Of a stretch of 64,000 nt of DNA, positions 8,586 to 17,060 are shown in pieces. The DNA lies in contig NZ_CP107783.1 of assembly GCF_036345255.1 (NCBI RefSeq), positions 4,761,501-4,825,500 of the forward strand. The letters are read 5' to 3'. The position numbers and the translations under genes were made by a program. The notes beneath the pieces are model-generated. The model made no database searches and had not been told where the DNA came from. It was given only the letters and a program-made list of their open reading frames with translations. Numbering within the stretch: position 1 is the stretch's first letter; every line of letters starts with the position of its first letter. The stretch is from Streptomyces sp. NBC_00569. Lineage in GTDB: Bacteria; Actinomycetota; Actinomycetes; Streptomycetales; Streptomycetaceae.

Positions 8586-8609
8586 TTACCCACGTCTTAC
8601 GTCTGTTAC
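8586..8609 (+). promoter_or_regulatory. Candidate CseB-type direct-repeat operator upstream of sigE
   Basis: TTAC words occur at 8586, 8597 and 8606, spaced 11 and 9 bp, so on one face of the helix. They lie 145-168 bp before the sigE start. OmpR-family regulators such as CseB bind direct repeats with about 10-11 bp spacing, and in S. coelicolor CseB activates sigE. The site itself is inferred from spacing only. Confidence 0.3.
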
Positions 8610-8753
8610 ACAACCGACGGCCAGCCGTGCGCCCGCCGCAGGCTGAAGCGGACAACCCCGTGACAACGCCTCCGTAGCTTCTCCCGTGTGCCGATCACCC
8701 ACAGGTGGCGGACAGGGAGAGCGCGAACGGTTCGCGAACGGGAGGCGGTTGGC

Positions 8754-9302
8754 ATGGCGCACGGCGAGGTGCTCGAGTTCGAGGAGTACGTCCGCACTCG
8801 GCAGGACGCCCTGCTGCGTAGTGCCCGGCGTCTCGTGCCGGACCCCGTCGACGCCCAGGACCTGCTCCAGACGGCGCTGGTGCGGACGTTCGGCCGCTGG
8901 GACGGCATAGCCGACAAGCGCCTCGCCGACGCCTATCTGCGCCGCGTCATGATCAATACACGTACGGAGTGGTGGCGCGCCCGCAAGCTCGAAGAGGTGC
9001 CCACCGAGCAGCTGCCCGACGCGAGCATCGACGACTCGACCGAGCAGCACGCCGACCGCGCGCTCCTCATGGACATCATGAAGGTGCTGGCTCCCAAGCA
9101 GCGCAGCGTCGTGGTGCTGCGACACTGGGAGCAGATGTCCACAGAGGAGACGGCCGCCGCCCTCGGCATGTCGGCCGGAACCGTGAAGAGCACGCTGCAC
9201 CGGGCGCTGGCCCGGCTCCGCGAGGAGCTGGAGAGCCGGGACCGCCACGAGTCCGGCCACCGCGTGCTCGAACGGGAGGAGACGGAGCGTTGCGCGGCCT
9301 AG
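8754..9302 (+). CDS. sigE: ECF RNA polymerase sigma factor SigE (cell-envelope stress)
   Basis: 182 aa. SigE directs transcription of cell-wall maintenance genes after envelope damage. Region 2 (about 25-85, with DPVDAQDLLQTALVRTFGRW) and region 4 (about 115-165, with LAPKQRSVVVLRHWEQMS and TVKSTLHRALARL) are complete. The ATG at 8754 has GGAGG 8 bp upstream and gives the expected N terminus before GEVLEFEEYVRTRQ; the ATG/GTG further upstream at 8688 is less likely. No anti-sigma gene is attached. In S. coelicolor control is transcriptional, by the CseB/CseC system encoded immediately downstream, and the same order sigE-cseA-cseB-cseC is present here. Confidence 0.96.
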   Translation: MAHGEVLEFEEYVRTRQDALLRSARRLVPDPVDAQDLLQTALVRTFGRWDGIADKRLADAYLRRVMINTRTEWWRARKLEEVPTEQLPDASIDDSTEQHADRALLMDIMKVLAPKQRSVVVLRHWEQMSTEETAAALGMSAGTVKSTLHRALARLREELESRDRHESGHRVLEREETERCAA

Positions 9303-9946
9303 GCATACGTGCCGGTCGGGTCCTGAAGGCGGGGAGTACGGCGGTGGCCGCGCTCGCCGCCCTCGGCCTTTTCCTCGGCGCCCTCACCGCCTGCTCGGCC
9401 GGCGGCACCGGCGCCCGTGACGAAGGGCCCGCCCGCTCCGACCCGGGGCCCTCGGCCGCCCCGAAGGCCGTGTCGTCCTCCCCGGCCTCCCCTGCCCCCA
9501 AGACGGTGAACGCGGTGCGGCTCGTCAAGGACGACCCGGCGGTGAGCACGGAGGTCAAGCGCGACCTCAAGCCCTGCGTGGGGCACGAGTACCCGGTCGA
9601 CGTGTCCTACGGGAACCTGACGGGGAACACGTCGAGCGACGTCGTGGTCAACGTCATGACCTGCGGAGACGCCGTCAGCATCGGCAGCTACGTGTACCGC
9701 GACACCGGCGGGAGGTACGAGAACGTCTTCAAGGCCGAGGAGCCTCCGGTGTACGCGGAGATAGACCGGGGCGACCTCGTCGTCACCAAGCAGGTGTACG
9801 AGAAGGGCGACTCGGTGGCGTATCCCTCGGGTGAGGACGTCCTGACGTACCGCTGGACCACCGGCCGGTTCGTCGAGCAGGCCAGGACGCACAACGACTA
9901 CAGCAACGCGGTGAACGGGGACACGCCCGAGCCGTCCGACAACTGA
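9290..9946 (+). CDS. cseA: Lipoprotein CseA, negative modulator of the SigE response
   Basis: 218 aa. A signal peptide with lipobox LTAC (Cys about residue 35) is followed by a Ser/Pro/Ala-rich linker and a compact outer domain holding two further Cys residues that could form a disulphide. The likely start is TTG at 9290, which overlaps the end of sigE by 13 bp and has GGAGGAG about 9 bp upstream, so the two are translationally coupled; GTG 9344 is an alternative but would truncate the signal peptide. CseA is known in S. coelicolor as a surface lipoprotein that damps CseC-CseB signalling. Its binding target is not known to me. Confidence 0.9.
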   Translation: MRGLGIRAGRVLKAGSTAVAALAALGLFLGALTACSAGGTGARDEGPARSDPGPSAAPKAVSSSPASPAPKTVNAVRLVKDDPAVSTEVKRDLKPCVGHEYPVDVSYGNLTGNTSSDVVVNVMTCGDAVSIGSYVYRDTGGRYENVFKAEEPPVYAEIDRGDLVVTKQVYEKGDSVAYPSGEDVLTYRWTTGRFVEQARTHNDYSNAVNGDTPEPSDN

Positions 9947-10027
9947 GCGGCGGGCCTGACAGCCCCGACCATGCAGATGACGGACCAGACCACCCTTCGG
10001 ACGACGTATCAGGAGCAGCGGATTCGG

Positions 10028-10744
10028 ATGGCAGAGCACACCCACGTCCTCTTCGTCGAGGACGACGACGTCATCCGCGAGGCCACCCAGCTCGCCCTCG
10101 AGCGGGACGGCTTCGTGGTCACGGCCATGCCGGACGGCCTCGCGGGCCTGGAGGCGTTCCGCGCGAACCGGCCCGACATCGCGCTGCTCGACGTGATGGT
10201 GCCGGGTCTGGACGGCGTGAGCCTGTGCCGCCGCATCCGTGACGAGTCCACCGTCCCCGTGATCATGCTGTCGGCGCGGGCCGACTCGATCGACGTGGTG
10301 CTCGGCCTGGAGGCCGGCGCGGACGACTACGTGACCAAGCCGTTCGACGGGGCCGTCCTCGTGGCGCGGATCCGGGCCGTCCTGCGGCGCTTCGGGCACG
10401 CGAGCGGGTCGGCGTCCGGCGCGGCGCCGGCCGTCCCTGACGACTCCGGCGCGACCGGCAGCGTCCTGCACTTCGGCGACCTGGAGATCGACACCGAGGG
10501 CATGGAGGTCCGCAAGGACGGGGTCACGGTGGCGCTGACACCGACCGAGATGCGGCTGCTCCTGGAGTTCTCGTCCGCGCCCGGCACGGTCCTCTCCCGC
10601 GACAAGCTCCTCGAACGCGTCTGGGACTACGGCTGGGGCGGGGACACCCGCGTCGTCGACGTCCATGTCCAGCGGCTGCGCACGAAGATCGGCCAGGACC
10701 GGATCGAAACGGTCCGCGGCTTCGGCTACAAGCTCAAGGCCTGA
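10028..10744 (+). CDS. cseB: Response regulator CseB (OmpR family)
   Basis: 238 aa. The receiver domain shows EDDD at 11-14, phosphoacceptor Asp55 (ALLDVMVPG) and the switch Lys in TKPFDG. An Ala/Gly/Ser-rich linker near 130-150 joins it to an OmpR-type winged helix ending VRGFGYKLKA. The ATG at 10028 gives the standard N terminus MAEHTHVLFVEDD with AGGAG about 12 bp upstream; the in-frame ATG at 9971 lacks a ribosome binding site. In S. coelicolor phospho-CseB activates the sigE promoter. It follows cseA by 81 bp and precedes cseC. Confidence 0.95.
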   Translation: MAEHTHVLFVEDDDVIREATQLALERDGFVVTAMPDGLAGLEAFRANRPDIALLDVMVPGLDGVSLCRRIRDESTVPVIMLSARADSIDVVLGLEAGADDYVTKPFDGAVLVARIRAVLRRFGHASGSASGAAPAVPDDSGATGSVLHFGDLEIDTEGMEVRKDGVTVALTPTEMRLLLEFSSAPGTVLSRDKLLERVWDYGWGGDTRVVDVHVQRLRTKIGQDRIETVRGFGYKLKA

Positions 10745-10878
10745 CGGGCCGTGCCGCGGCGGGGTGTCGTGTCGGGGCCGGGTGGCTTGTCCGGACCAGG
10801 TGTCCGGAGAGCCGGTTGCCCGGTCGGTCCGTGTGCCGGCCGGGTCATTCGCTGTCTGACGAGGAACGGGATCGGGAT

Positions 10879-12258
10879 ATGAGGGGGGCCGCCGCGACCG
10901 TGCGCGCCCGGCTCGGGCAGCCTCTGCGGCTGCCGCTGAGACGGCTGCGCCCGGCACTGCACACCGGCGTCCGCTGGAAGATCAGCGTCGCCATCGCCCT
11001 GGTGGGGGCGCTCGTCGCCGTCGCCCTGAGTCTGGTCGTGCACAACGCGGCGCGCGTCTCGATGCTGGACAACGCGCGCGACGTACAGGACGAACGCATC
11101 CAGTTCGTGGCGCGCCAGTACGAGGCCACCGGGCGCGGCCTCCCCGTCGGCTTCAAGGTCGACGACCCGGGCATACCCCCTGACCTGCGCAAGAAGGCGA
11201 TGGCCGGGCGGCGTGCCACCTTCGTCTCCGAACAGGCCGGCGGCGTACCCGACATATGGGCCGCGGTCCCGCTCGGCGACGGGCGCCTGCTGTCCGTGCA
11301 CACCCGCTTCACCGACCGCAGCGCCACCGTCATGAAGGACCTCGACCAGGCCCTGATCATCGGCTCGATCTCGGTGGTCTTCGGCGGGTGTGCCCTCGGC
11401 GTGCTCATCGGCGGCCAGGTGTCACGGCGCCTGCGCAAGGCGGCGTCCGCGGCCAGGGAGGTCGCGCAGGGGCGGACCGACGTGCGGGTCGGGGATGCCA
11501 TCGGGGGCGTCGTACGCGACGAGACCGACGATCTCGCGCAGGCCGTCGACGCGATGGCCGACGCCCTGAAGCAGCGCCTCGAGGCCGAGCGCCGGGTCAC
11601 CGCGGACATCGCGCACGAGCTGCGTACGCCGGTGACCGGACTGCTCACCGCGGCCGAGCTGCTGCCGCCAGGGCGCCCGAGCGAGCTGGTCAAGGACCGG
11701 GCCCAGGCGATGCGCACCCTCGTGGAGGACGTGCTCGAAGTGGCGCGTCTGGACAGCGCGGCCGAGCGCGCCGAGCTCCAGGACCTGCTGCTGGGCGAGT
11801 TCGTGACGCGGCGGGTCGGCGCGCGCCACCCGGACGTCCGGGTGAGCGTGGTACACGAGTCGGAGGTCACCACCGACCCGCGCCGCCTCGAACGCATCCT
11901 GTTCAACCTCCTCGCCAACGCCGCGAAGCACGGTAGGCCGCCGGTCGAGGTCAGCGTCGAGGGCCGGGTGGTGCGTGTGCGCGATCACGGACCCGGGTTC
12001 CCGGAGGAGCTGCTCGACGAGGGGCCGAGCCGCTTCCGTACGGGCGCGGCGGACCGCGCGGGCCATGGGCACGGTCTCGGTCTGACGATCGCTGCGGGTC
12101 AGGCGCGCGTGCTCGGCGCCCGCCTCACGTTCCGCAACGTGCGCCCGCCGGGCGCTCCTTCGGAGACTCCGTCCGAGGGCGCGGTCGCGGTGCTGTGGCT
12201 GCCGGAGCACGCACCGACGAACACGGGAAGCTTCCCGATGCTGCGCCTGCCGGACTGA
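10879..12258 (+). CDS. cseC: Sensor histidine kinase CseC
   Basis: 459 aa. Two membrane helices (about 35-55 and 158-180) enclose an outer sensor domain of about 100 residues. A HAMP linker, a HisKA domain with His246 (DIAHELRTP) and a HATPase domain (N in LLANAAKH, then GHGHGLGLTIA) follow. CseC senses cell-envelope damage from antibiotics such as vancomycin in S. coelicolor and phosphorylates CseB. The ATG at 10879 is chosen; TTG 10816 and GTG 10831 are in-frame alternatives. Only 21 bp separate it from the convergent VOC gene, and I see no terminator in that gap. Confidence 0.95.
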   Translation: MRGAAATVRARLGQPLRLPLRRLRPALHTGVRWKISVAIALVGALVAVALSLVVHNAARVSMLDNARDVQDERIQFVARQYEATGRGLPVGFKVDDPGIPPDLRKKAMAGRRATFVSEQAGGVPDIWAAVPLGDGRLLSVHTRFTDRSATVMKDLDQALIIGSISVVFGGCALGVLIGGQVSRRLRKAASAAREVAQGRTDVRVGDAIGGVVRDETDDLAQAVDAMADALKQRLEAERRVTADIAHELRTPVTGLLTAAELLPPGRPSELVKDRAQAMRTLVEDVLEVARLDSAAERAELQDLLLGEFVTRRVGARHPDVRVSVVHESEVTTDPRRLERILFNLLANAAKHGRPPVEVSVEGRVVRVRDHGPGFPEELLDEGPSRFRTGAADRAGHGHGLGLTIAAGQARVLGARLTFRNVRPPGAPSETPSEGAVAVLWLPEHAPTNTGSFPMLRLPD

Positions 12259-12279
12259 GGCGGCTCCGAACGAGAGGCC

Positions 12280-12726
12280 CTAGCTGGTGGCCCACTCCTT
12301 GTCGAGGTCGAGCCCCTCGTTCCGCTGGGTGAACGAGAACCAGTTCCCGGAGTCGTCGCGGAAGATCGCCTCGGTCCCGTACGGGCGCTCCTGCGGCTCC
12401 TGGAGGAACTGCACCCCGCGCTCCTTGAGCCGCGCGTAGTCCCCGTGGATGTCGTCCGTGACCAGGACGCCGGCCCCGAGAATGCCCTTGGAGACCAGCT
12501 TCTTCACCGCCTCGGCCGACTCGGGGTCCATCGCGGGCACGCCGGGCACCATCAGCGTCAGCTCGACGTCGGGCTGGTCCTTGGCGCCCACGGTCAGCCA
12601 GCGCATACCGCCCTCGCCCATGGTCATGTCCGTACGCACCTCGAGGCCCAGCTTCTCGGTGTAGAACTCCTTGGCCCGGTCCTGGTCGAGAACCCAGACG
12701 GTGGAAATGGCCAGTCCCTTGATCAT
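12280..12726 (-). CDS. VOC-superfamily (glyoxalase/bleomycin-resistance fold) protein
   Basis: 148 aa. The protein has the paired beta-alpha-beta-beta-beta modules of the vicinal-oxygen-chelate fold, with typical phrases VLDQDRAKEFYTEKLGLEV near the N terminus and FRDDSGNWFSFTQ near the C terminus. Members include metal-dependent isomerases, dioxygenases and antibiotic-binding proteins; the substrate cannot be read from the sequence. The ATG at 12726 has GGAG 6 bp upstream, and the longer frame to 12795 overlaps the spacer after the AraC gene. It lies 52 bp downstream of the AraC gene in the same direction, suggesting co-transcription with that regulator. Confidence 0.9.
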   Translation of the reverse strand: MIKGLAISTVWVLDQDRAKEFYTEKLGLEVRTDMTMGEGGMRWLTVGAKDQPDVELTLMVPGVPAMDPESAEAVKKLVSKGILGAGVLVTDDIHGDYARLKERGVQFLQEPQERPYGTEAIFRDDSGNWFSFTQRNEGLDLDKEWATS

Positions 12727-12778
12727 GATGCGCTCCGCAGTGGTCGGGCCACGCGCCGGCGAATCCGGCCGTGCCCTG

Positions 12779-13279
12779 TCACCGTAGGCAGTCACCCCCC
12801 GCCCCCGCTTCTCCAGAATTGCGCTCCTCGCCGGCCCCCTGACCCGTACCCCCGGAGGGCTCCCTGCCGGGGAAGCCGCCGGCCCACAACATCGCGTAAC
12901 ACCCGGGGATGAGAGCCGCCCCGCGCCCCACGTGCTTCGATCGGTACTCGCTCGGTGTCAGGCCCGTCTGTCTCTTGAACCGGGACGAGAACGTGCCCAG
13001 GCTGCTGAACCCCACGAGGCCGCAGATCTCCGTGACCGACAGGTCCGCCGATCTCAGCATCTCCTCGGCCCGCTCGATCCGACGGCGCGTCAGGTACTGC
13101 CCCGGCGTCTCCCCGTACGCCTCCTTGAAGCACCGCACGAAGTGGTAGCGCGAGTAACCGGCATGGGCCGCCACCGCGTCCAGGTCGAGCCCGGCCTCGG
13201 CCCAGTCGCGGTCCATCGCGTCCTTGGCGAGCCGCAGCTGCCGCAATTTCTCCACGTCACCGATGCTGGCACGCCCCAC
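12779..13279 (-). CDS. AraC-family transcriptional regulator
   Basis: 166 aa from GTG 13279 (GAGG 9 bp upstream; GTG 13297 is an alternative). It consists almost entirely of the AraC DNA-binding domain, two helix-turn-helix units at about 20-110 (GYSRYHFVRCFKEAYGETPG and the second unit ending RFKRQTGLTPSEYR), with a short Gly-rich tail and no N-terminal ligand domain. Such short AraC proteins often act with a neighbouring small protein. The VOC gene 52 bp downstream is the obvious candidate partner or target. Confidence 0.9.
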   Translation of the reverse strand: MGRASIGDVEKLRQLRLAKDAMDRDWAEAGLDLDAVAAHAGYSRYHFVRCFKEAYGETPGQYLTRRRIERAEEMLRSADLSVTEICGLVGFSSLGTFSSRFKRQTGLTPSEYRSKHVGRGAALIPGCYAMLWAGGFPGREPSGGTGQGAGEERNSGEAGAGGDCLR

Positions 13280-13300
13280 TGACAACGACCTCGGCACGGC

Positions 13301-13338
13301 GAAGGCCCCCGGTGCACATCAGCGCACCGGGGGCCTTC
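13301..13338. terminator. 15-bp stem-loop between efflux and AraC genes
   Basis: A perfect 15-bp stem (13301-13315 with 13324-13338, GAAGGCCCCCGGTGC arm) closes an 8-nt loop. It lies 32 bp after the MFS gene stop on the minus strand and just before the AraC start. There is no strong U-tract, as is common in Streptomyces. Confidence 0.75.
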
Positions 13339-13369
13339 ACAGAAGCCGAGGAGGATCGGGACGACCCGC

Positions 13370-15139
<1,770 letters not shown>

Positions 15140-15141
15140 CT

Positions 15142-15163
15142 ACTTACTTGCCGCCCGGCAAGT
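15142..15163. promoter_or_regulatory. TetR operator copy 1
   Basis: The 22-bp word starting ACTTACTTGCCG and ending CGGCAAGT contains an 18-bp near-perfect palindrome, ACTTGCCG-CC-CGGCAAGT (15146-15163). An extra half-site ACTTGCCG lies at 15132. The site sits in the 5' leader of the MFS gene. It is inferred to bind the adjacent TetR protein. Confidence 0.7.
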
Positions 15164-15178
15164 TGACTACACTGAGGG

Positions 15179-15208
15179 AAGATAGAGCGCTAACTAGCCG
15201 GGCGTCAA
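15179..15208 (-). promoter_or_regulatory. Candidate promoter of the MFS efflux gene
   Basis: On the minus strand TTGACG (15208-15203) and TATCTT (15184-15179) are separated by 18 bp, a good vegetative promoter. The -35 box lies inside operator copy 2 and transcription would start just before operator copy 1, so bound repressor would block it. Confidence 0.55.
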
Positions 15209-15214
15209 GTAAGT
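15193..15214. promoter_or_regulatory. TetR operator copy 2 (inverted relative to copy 1)
   Basis: Read on the minus strand, 15214-15193 gives ACTTACTTGACGCCCGGCTAGT, differing from copy 1 at only two of 22 positions. The two copies are oriented toward each other across 29 bp, between the divergent MFS and TetR genes and overlapping the likely MFS -35 box. Confidence 0.7.
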
Positions 15215-15256
15215 TTTCGCCCAAGGCCCGCCACCAGCACGAAGGAGCAGCCACAG

Positions 15257-15829
15257 ATGGGCAGCAGCAAGCAGCGCCGCGGGAACACGCGGCAGCGCAT
15301 CCAGGACGTGGCGCTGGAACTGTTCGCCGAGCAGGGCTACGAGAAGACCTCGCTGCGCGAGATCGCCGAGCACCTCGACGTCACCAAGGCCGCGCTCTAC
15401 TACCACTTCAAGACCAAGGAAGACATCGTCGTCAGCCTCTTCGAGGACCTGACGCGCCCCATCGACGAGCTGATCGAGTGGGGCCGGGAGCAGCCCGACA
15501 CCCTGGAGACCAAGCAGGAGCTCATGGAGCGCTACAGCCTGGCGCTCCACGGGGCGGGGCCGCTGTTCCGCTTCATGCAGGAGAACCAGGCGACCATGCG
15601 CGAGCTGAGCATCGGCGAGCTCTTCAAGGACCGCATGAAGGCGCTCCTCGACCAGCTCCTGCCGAAGGACGCCACCATGACCGAGCGCGTCCGCTGCTTC
15701 AGCGCGATCTTCTCGATGCACGCGGGCCTGTTCGTCCTCAAGGACGTCGAAGGCGACCCCGAGGAAAAGCGCAAGGCCATCCTCGAGGTCGCCACCGATC
15801 TCGTCACCCGGGCACAGCGGGGCGCCTGA
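15257..15829 (+). CDS. TetR-family transcriptional repressor
   Basis: 190 aa. The N-terminal helix-turn-helix (about 12-55) shows the family pattern with LFAEQGYEKTSLREIAEHL followed by KAALYYHFKTKEDIV. The C-terminal all-helical domain would hold the ligand pocket and dimer interface. The ATG at 15257 has GGAG 9 bp upstream. Gene position and the two divergent palindromes indicate that it represses the MFS efflux gene at 15109 and probably itself. The inducing compound is unknown. Confidence 0.94.
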   Translation: MGSSKQRRGNTRQRIQDVALELFAEQGYEKTSLREIAEHLDVTKAALYYHFKTKEDIVVSLFEDLTRPIDELIEWGREQPDTLETKQELMERYSLALHGAGPLFRFMQENQATMRELSIGELFKDRMKALLDQLLPKDATMTERVRCFSAIFSMHAGLFVLKDVEGDPEEKRKAILEVATDLVTRAQRGA

Positions 15830-15862
15830 GTTCCGTCATGCGGTCGAGCTTTCCGCGCGGGT

Positions 15863-15886
15863 GAGCCCATCCGCGCGGATGGGCTC
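15863..15886. terminator. Bidirectional stem-loop between TetR and M23 genes
   Basis: GAGCCCATCCGC (15863-15874) and GCGGATGGGCTC (15875-15886) form a perfect 24-bp palindrome, foldable with a CGCG tip. It lies between convergent gene ends at 15829 and 15898 and probably terminates both. Confidence 0.8.
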
Positions 15887-15897
15887 GTTCACGCAGG

Positions 15898-16596
15898 TCA
15901 GACAGCGACGCCGACCGACTTCAGGAAGTTGACCGGGTTGACCGCGGAACCGTAGTTCGGGGTCGTGCGGATCTCGAAGTGCAGGTGCGGGCCGCTGGAG
16001 TTACCGGTGTTGCCGGAGAGCGCGATGTGCTGACCGGTGGAGACCGTCTGGCCGACGTGCACGTCGATGCGGGACAGGTGCGCGTACTGCGAGTACGTGC
16101 CGTCGCTGTGCTTGATCACGATGGCGTTGCCGTACGCCGGGCCGTCACCGGCGCCGTTGCCGCCGGCCTTGACGACCGTGCCGCCGTGGACGGCCATGAC
16201 GTTCGTGCCGATCGGCACGGCGAAGTCCTGGCCGGAGTGCTTGTGCGACCACATGTTGCCGCCGAGGCCGAAGCTCGCGGACAGCTTGTAGCTCTTGACC
16301 GGGTCTATCCAGCTGACGGCCTTCTTCGCCGCGGCCTTCTTGACCTGCGCGGCGTGCACCTTGACCTGCGCGGCGTGCACCTTGGCCTGCTCGGCGGCCT
16401 TGGCCTGGGCCTTGGCCTGCGCCTTGACCGAAGCGGCAGCCACGCTGGGCAGCGCGACGCTTCCCTGAGTGCTTTCGGCGGCGACCGCGGCCCCTGCACC
16501 CAGCAGCGCCGTGGCTCCCATGGCGACGGTCACGACGGCCGCCCGAGTACGGAGCTTGGACGAGCCGGAAGAAAGAGTCATGGTGCGCTTCGACAT
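15898..16596 (-). CDS. Secreted M23-family peptidoglycan endopeptidase
   Basis: 232 aa. M23 (LytM-type) zinc peptidases cut peptide cross-bridges of the cell wall. A signal peptide (about 1-40) ends near AAVAAES. An Ala/Lys/Val-rich helical region with a duplicated KVHAAQV unit (about 70-95) follows, then the M23 domain with HKHSGQDFAVPIGT (zinc ligands His and Asp) and GPHLHFEIR (catalytic HLH) near 210. All metal ligands are present, so it should be active. The ATG at 16596 has GGAGG 9 bp upstream; the frame to 16638 runs into the leader. The leader can fold (see 16614-16711), as is common for Streptomyces cell-wall hydrolase genes. Confidence 0.94.
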   Translation of the reverse strand: MSKRTMTLSSGSSKLRTRAAVVTVAMGATALLGAGAAVAAESTQGSVALPSVAAASVKAQAKAQAKAAEQAKVHAAQVKVHAAQVKKAAAKKAVSWIDPVKSYKLSASFGLGGNMWSHKHSGQDFAVPIGTNVMAVHGGTVVKAGGNGAGDGPAYGNAIVIKHSDGTYSQYAHLSRIDVHVGQTVSTGQHIALSGNTGNSSGPHLHFEIRTTPNYGSAVNPVNFLKSVGVAV

Positions 16597-16613
16597 TCGG
16601 GGATTACCTCCGC

Positions 16614-16711
16614 GTAGATGACAGGGACAGACCGGCACTCGTTGGTGACGTGCCGGGCTGGCTGTTCATTGGTAACCCGGGACCCCATCTCGACTCAAAG
16701 GCCTCATCTAC
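16614..16711 (-). promoter_or_regulatory. Structured 5' leader of the M23 peptidase gene
   Basis: Read on the minus strand, GTAGATGA (16711-16704) pairs perfectly with TCATCTAC (16621-16614), closing about 80 nt. Inside it CCGGCAC and GTGCCGG form a 7-bp hairpin with an 11-nt loop, extended by ACAG/CTGT after an internal loop. The element ends 17 nt before the start codon and next to the ribosome binding site. The c-di-AMP (ydaO-type) riboswitch that often precedes such genes was considered, but its GGGGAACC and GGGGUGAA signatures are not visible. The rest of the gap to 17060 shows nothing definite. Confidence 0.4.
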
Positions 16712-17060
16712 TACCCAAAGTCGTACTAAAAGGTCGGGACTTCAACCTCTTGACATCCCCTGAAGACCCCCTGCGATCTGTCGGTTTTATGCCCCGATCC
16801 CAGGTTTAGGGCCACTTCATACCCCAGCGTTCCGGCGCCCCGTGGGCTGCGGGCCCCGCCGATCCAAGAAACGGACATTTCGGTAGAACCTGCCGATGCC
16901 GCAATAACCCCCCGCGCCCACAGCACATCCACTATTGCGGCTAGTACCGGACAAAACGCCTGTGCGCCATGTCACCGGGAGGCAAGATCCAGAGACCCCC
17001 GAATGTGACGCGGGCTACGCTGAAGCGCCTGGTTTCACGGCCTTTCGGGGGGAAGCGCAG

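Noticed and set aside
16750..16755. Perfect TTGACA as -35 box of a promoter for the NACHT gene
   Set aside because: No acceptable -10 hexamer occurs 16-19 bp downstream, so the promoter was not called.
16597..16860. Canonical c-di-AMP (ydaO-type) riboswitch upstream of the M23 gene
   Set aside because: The conserved GGGGAACC and GGGGUGAA segments could not be found; only foldable stems remain, reported separately.
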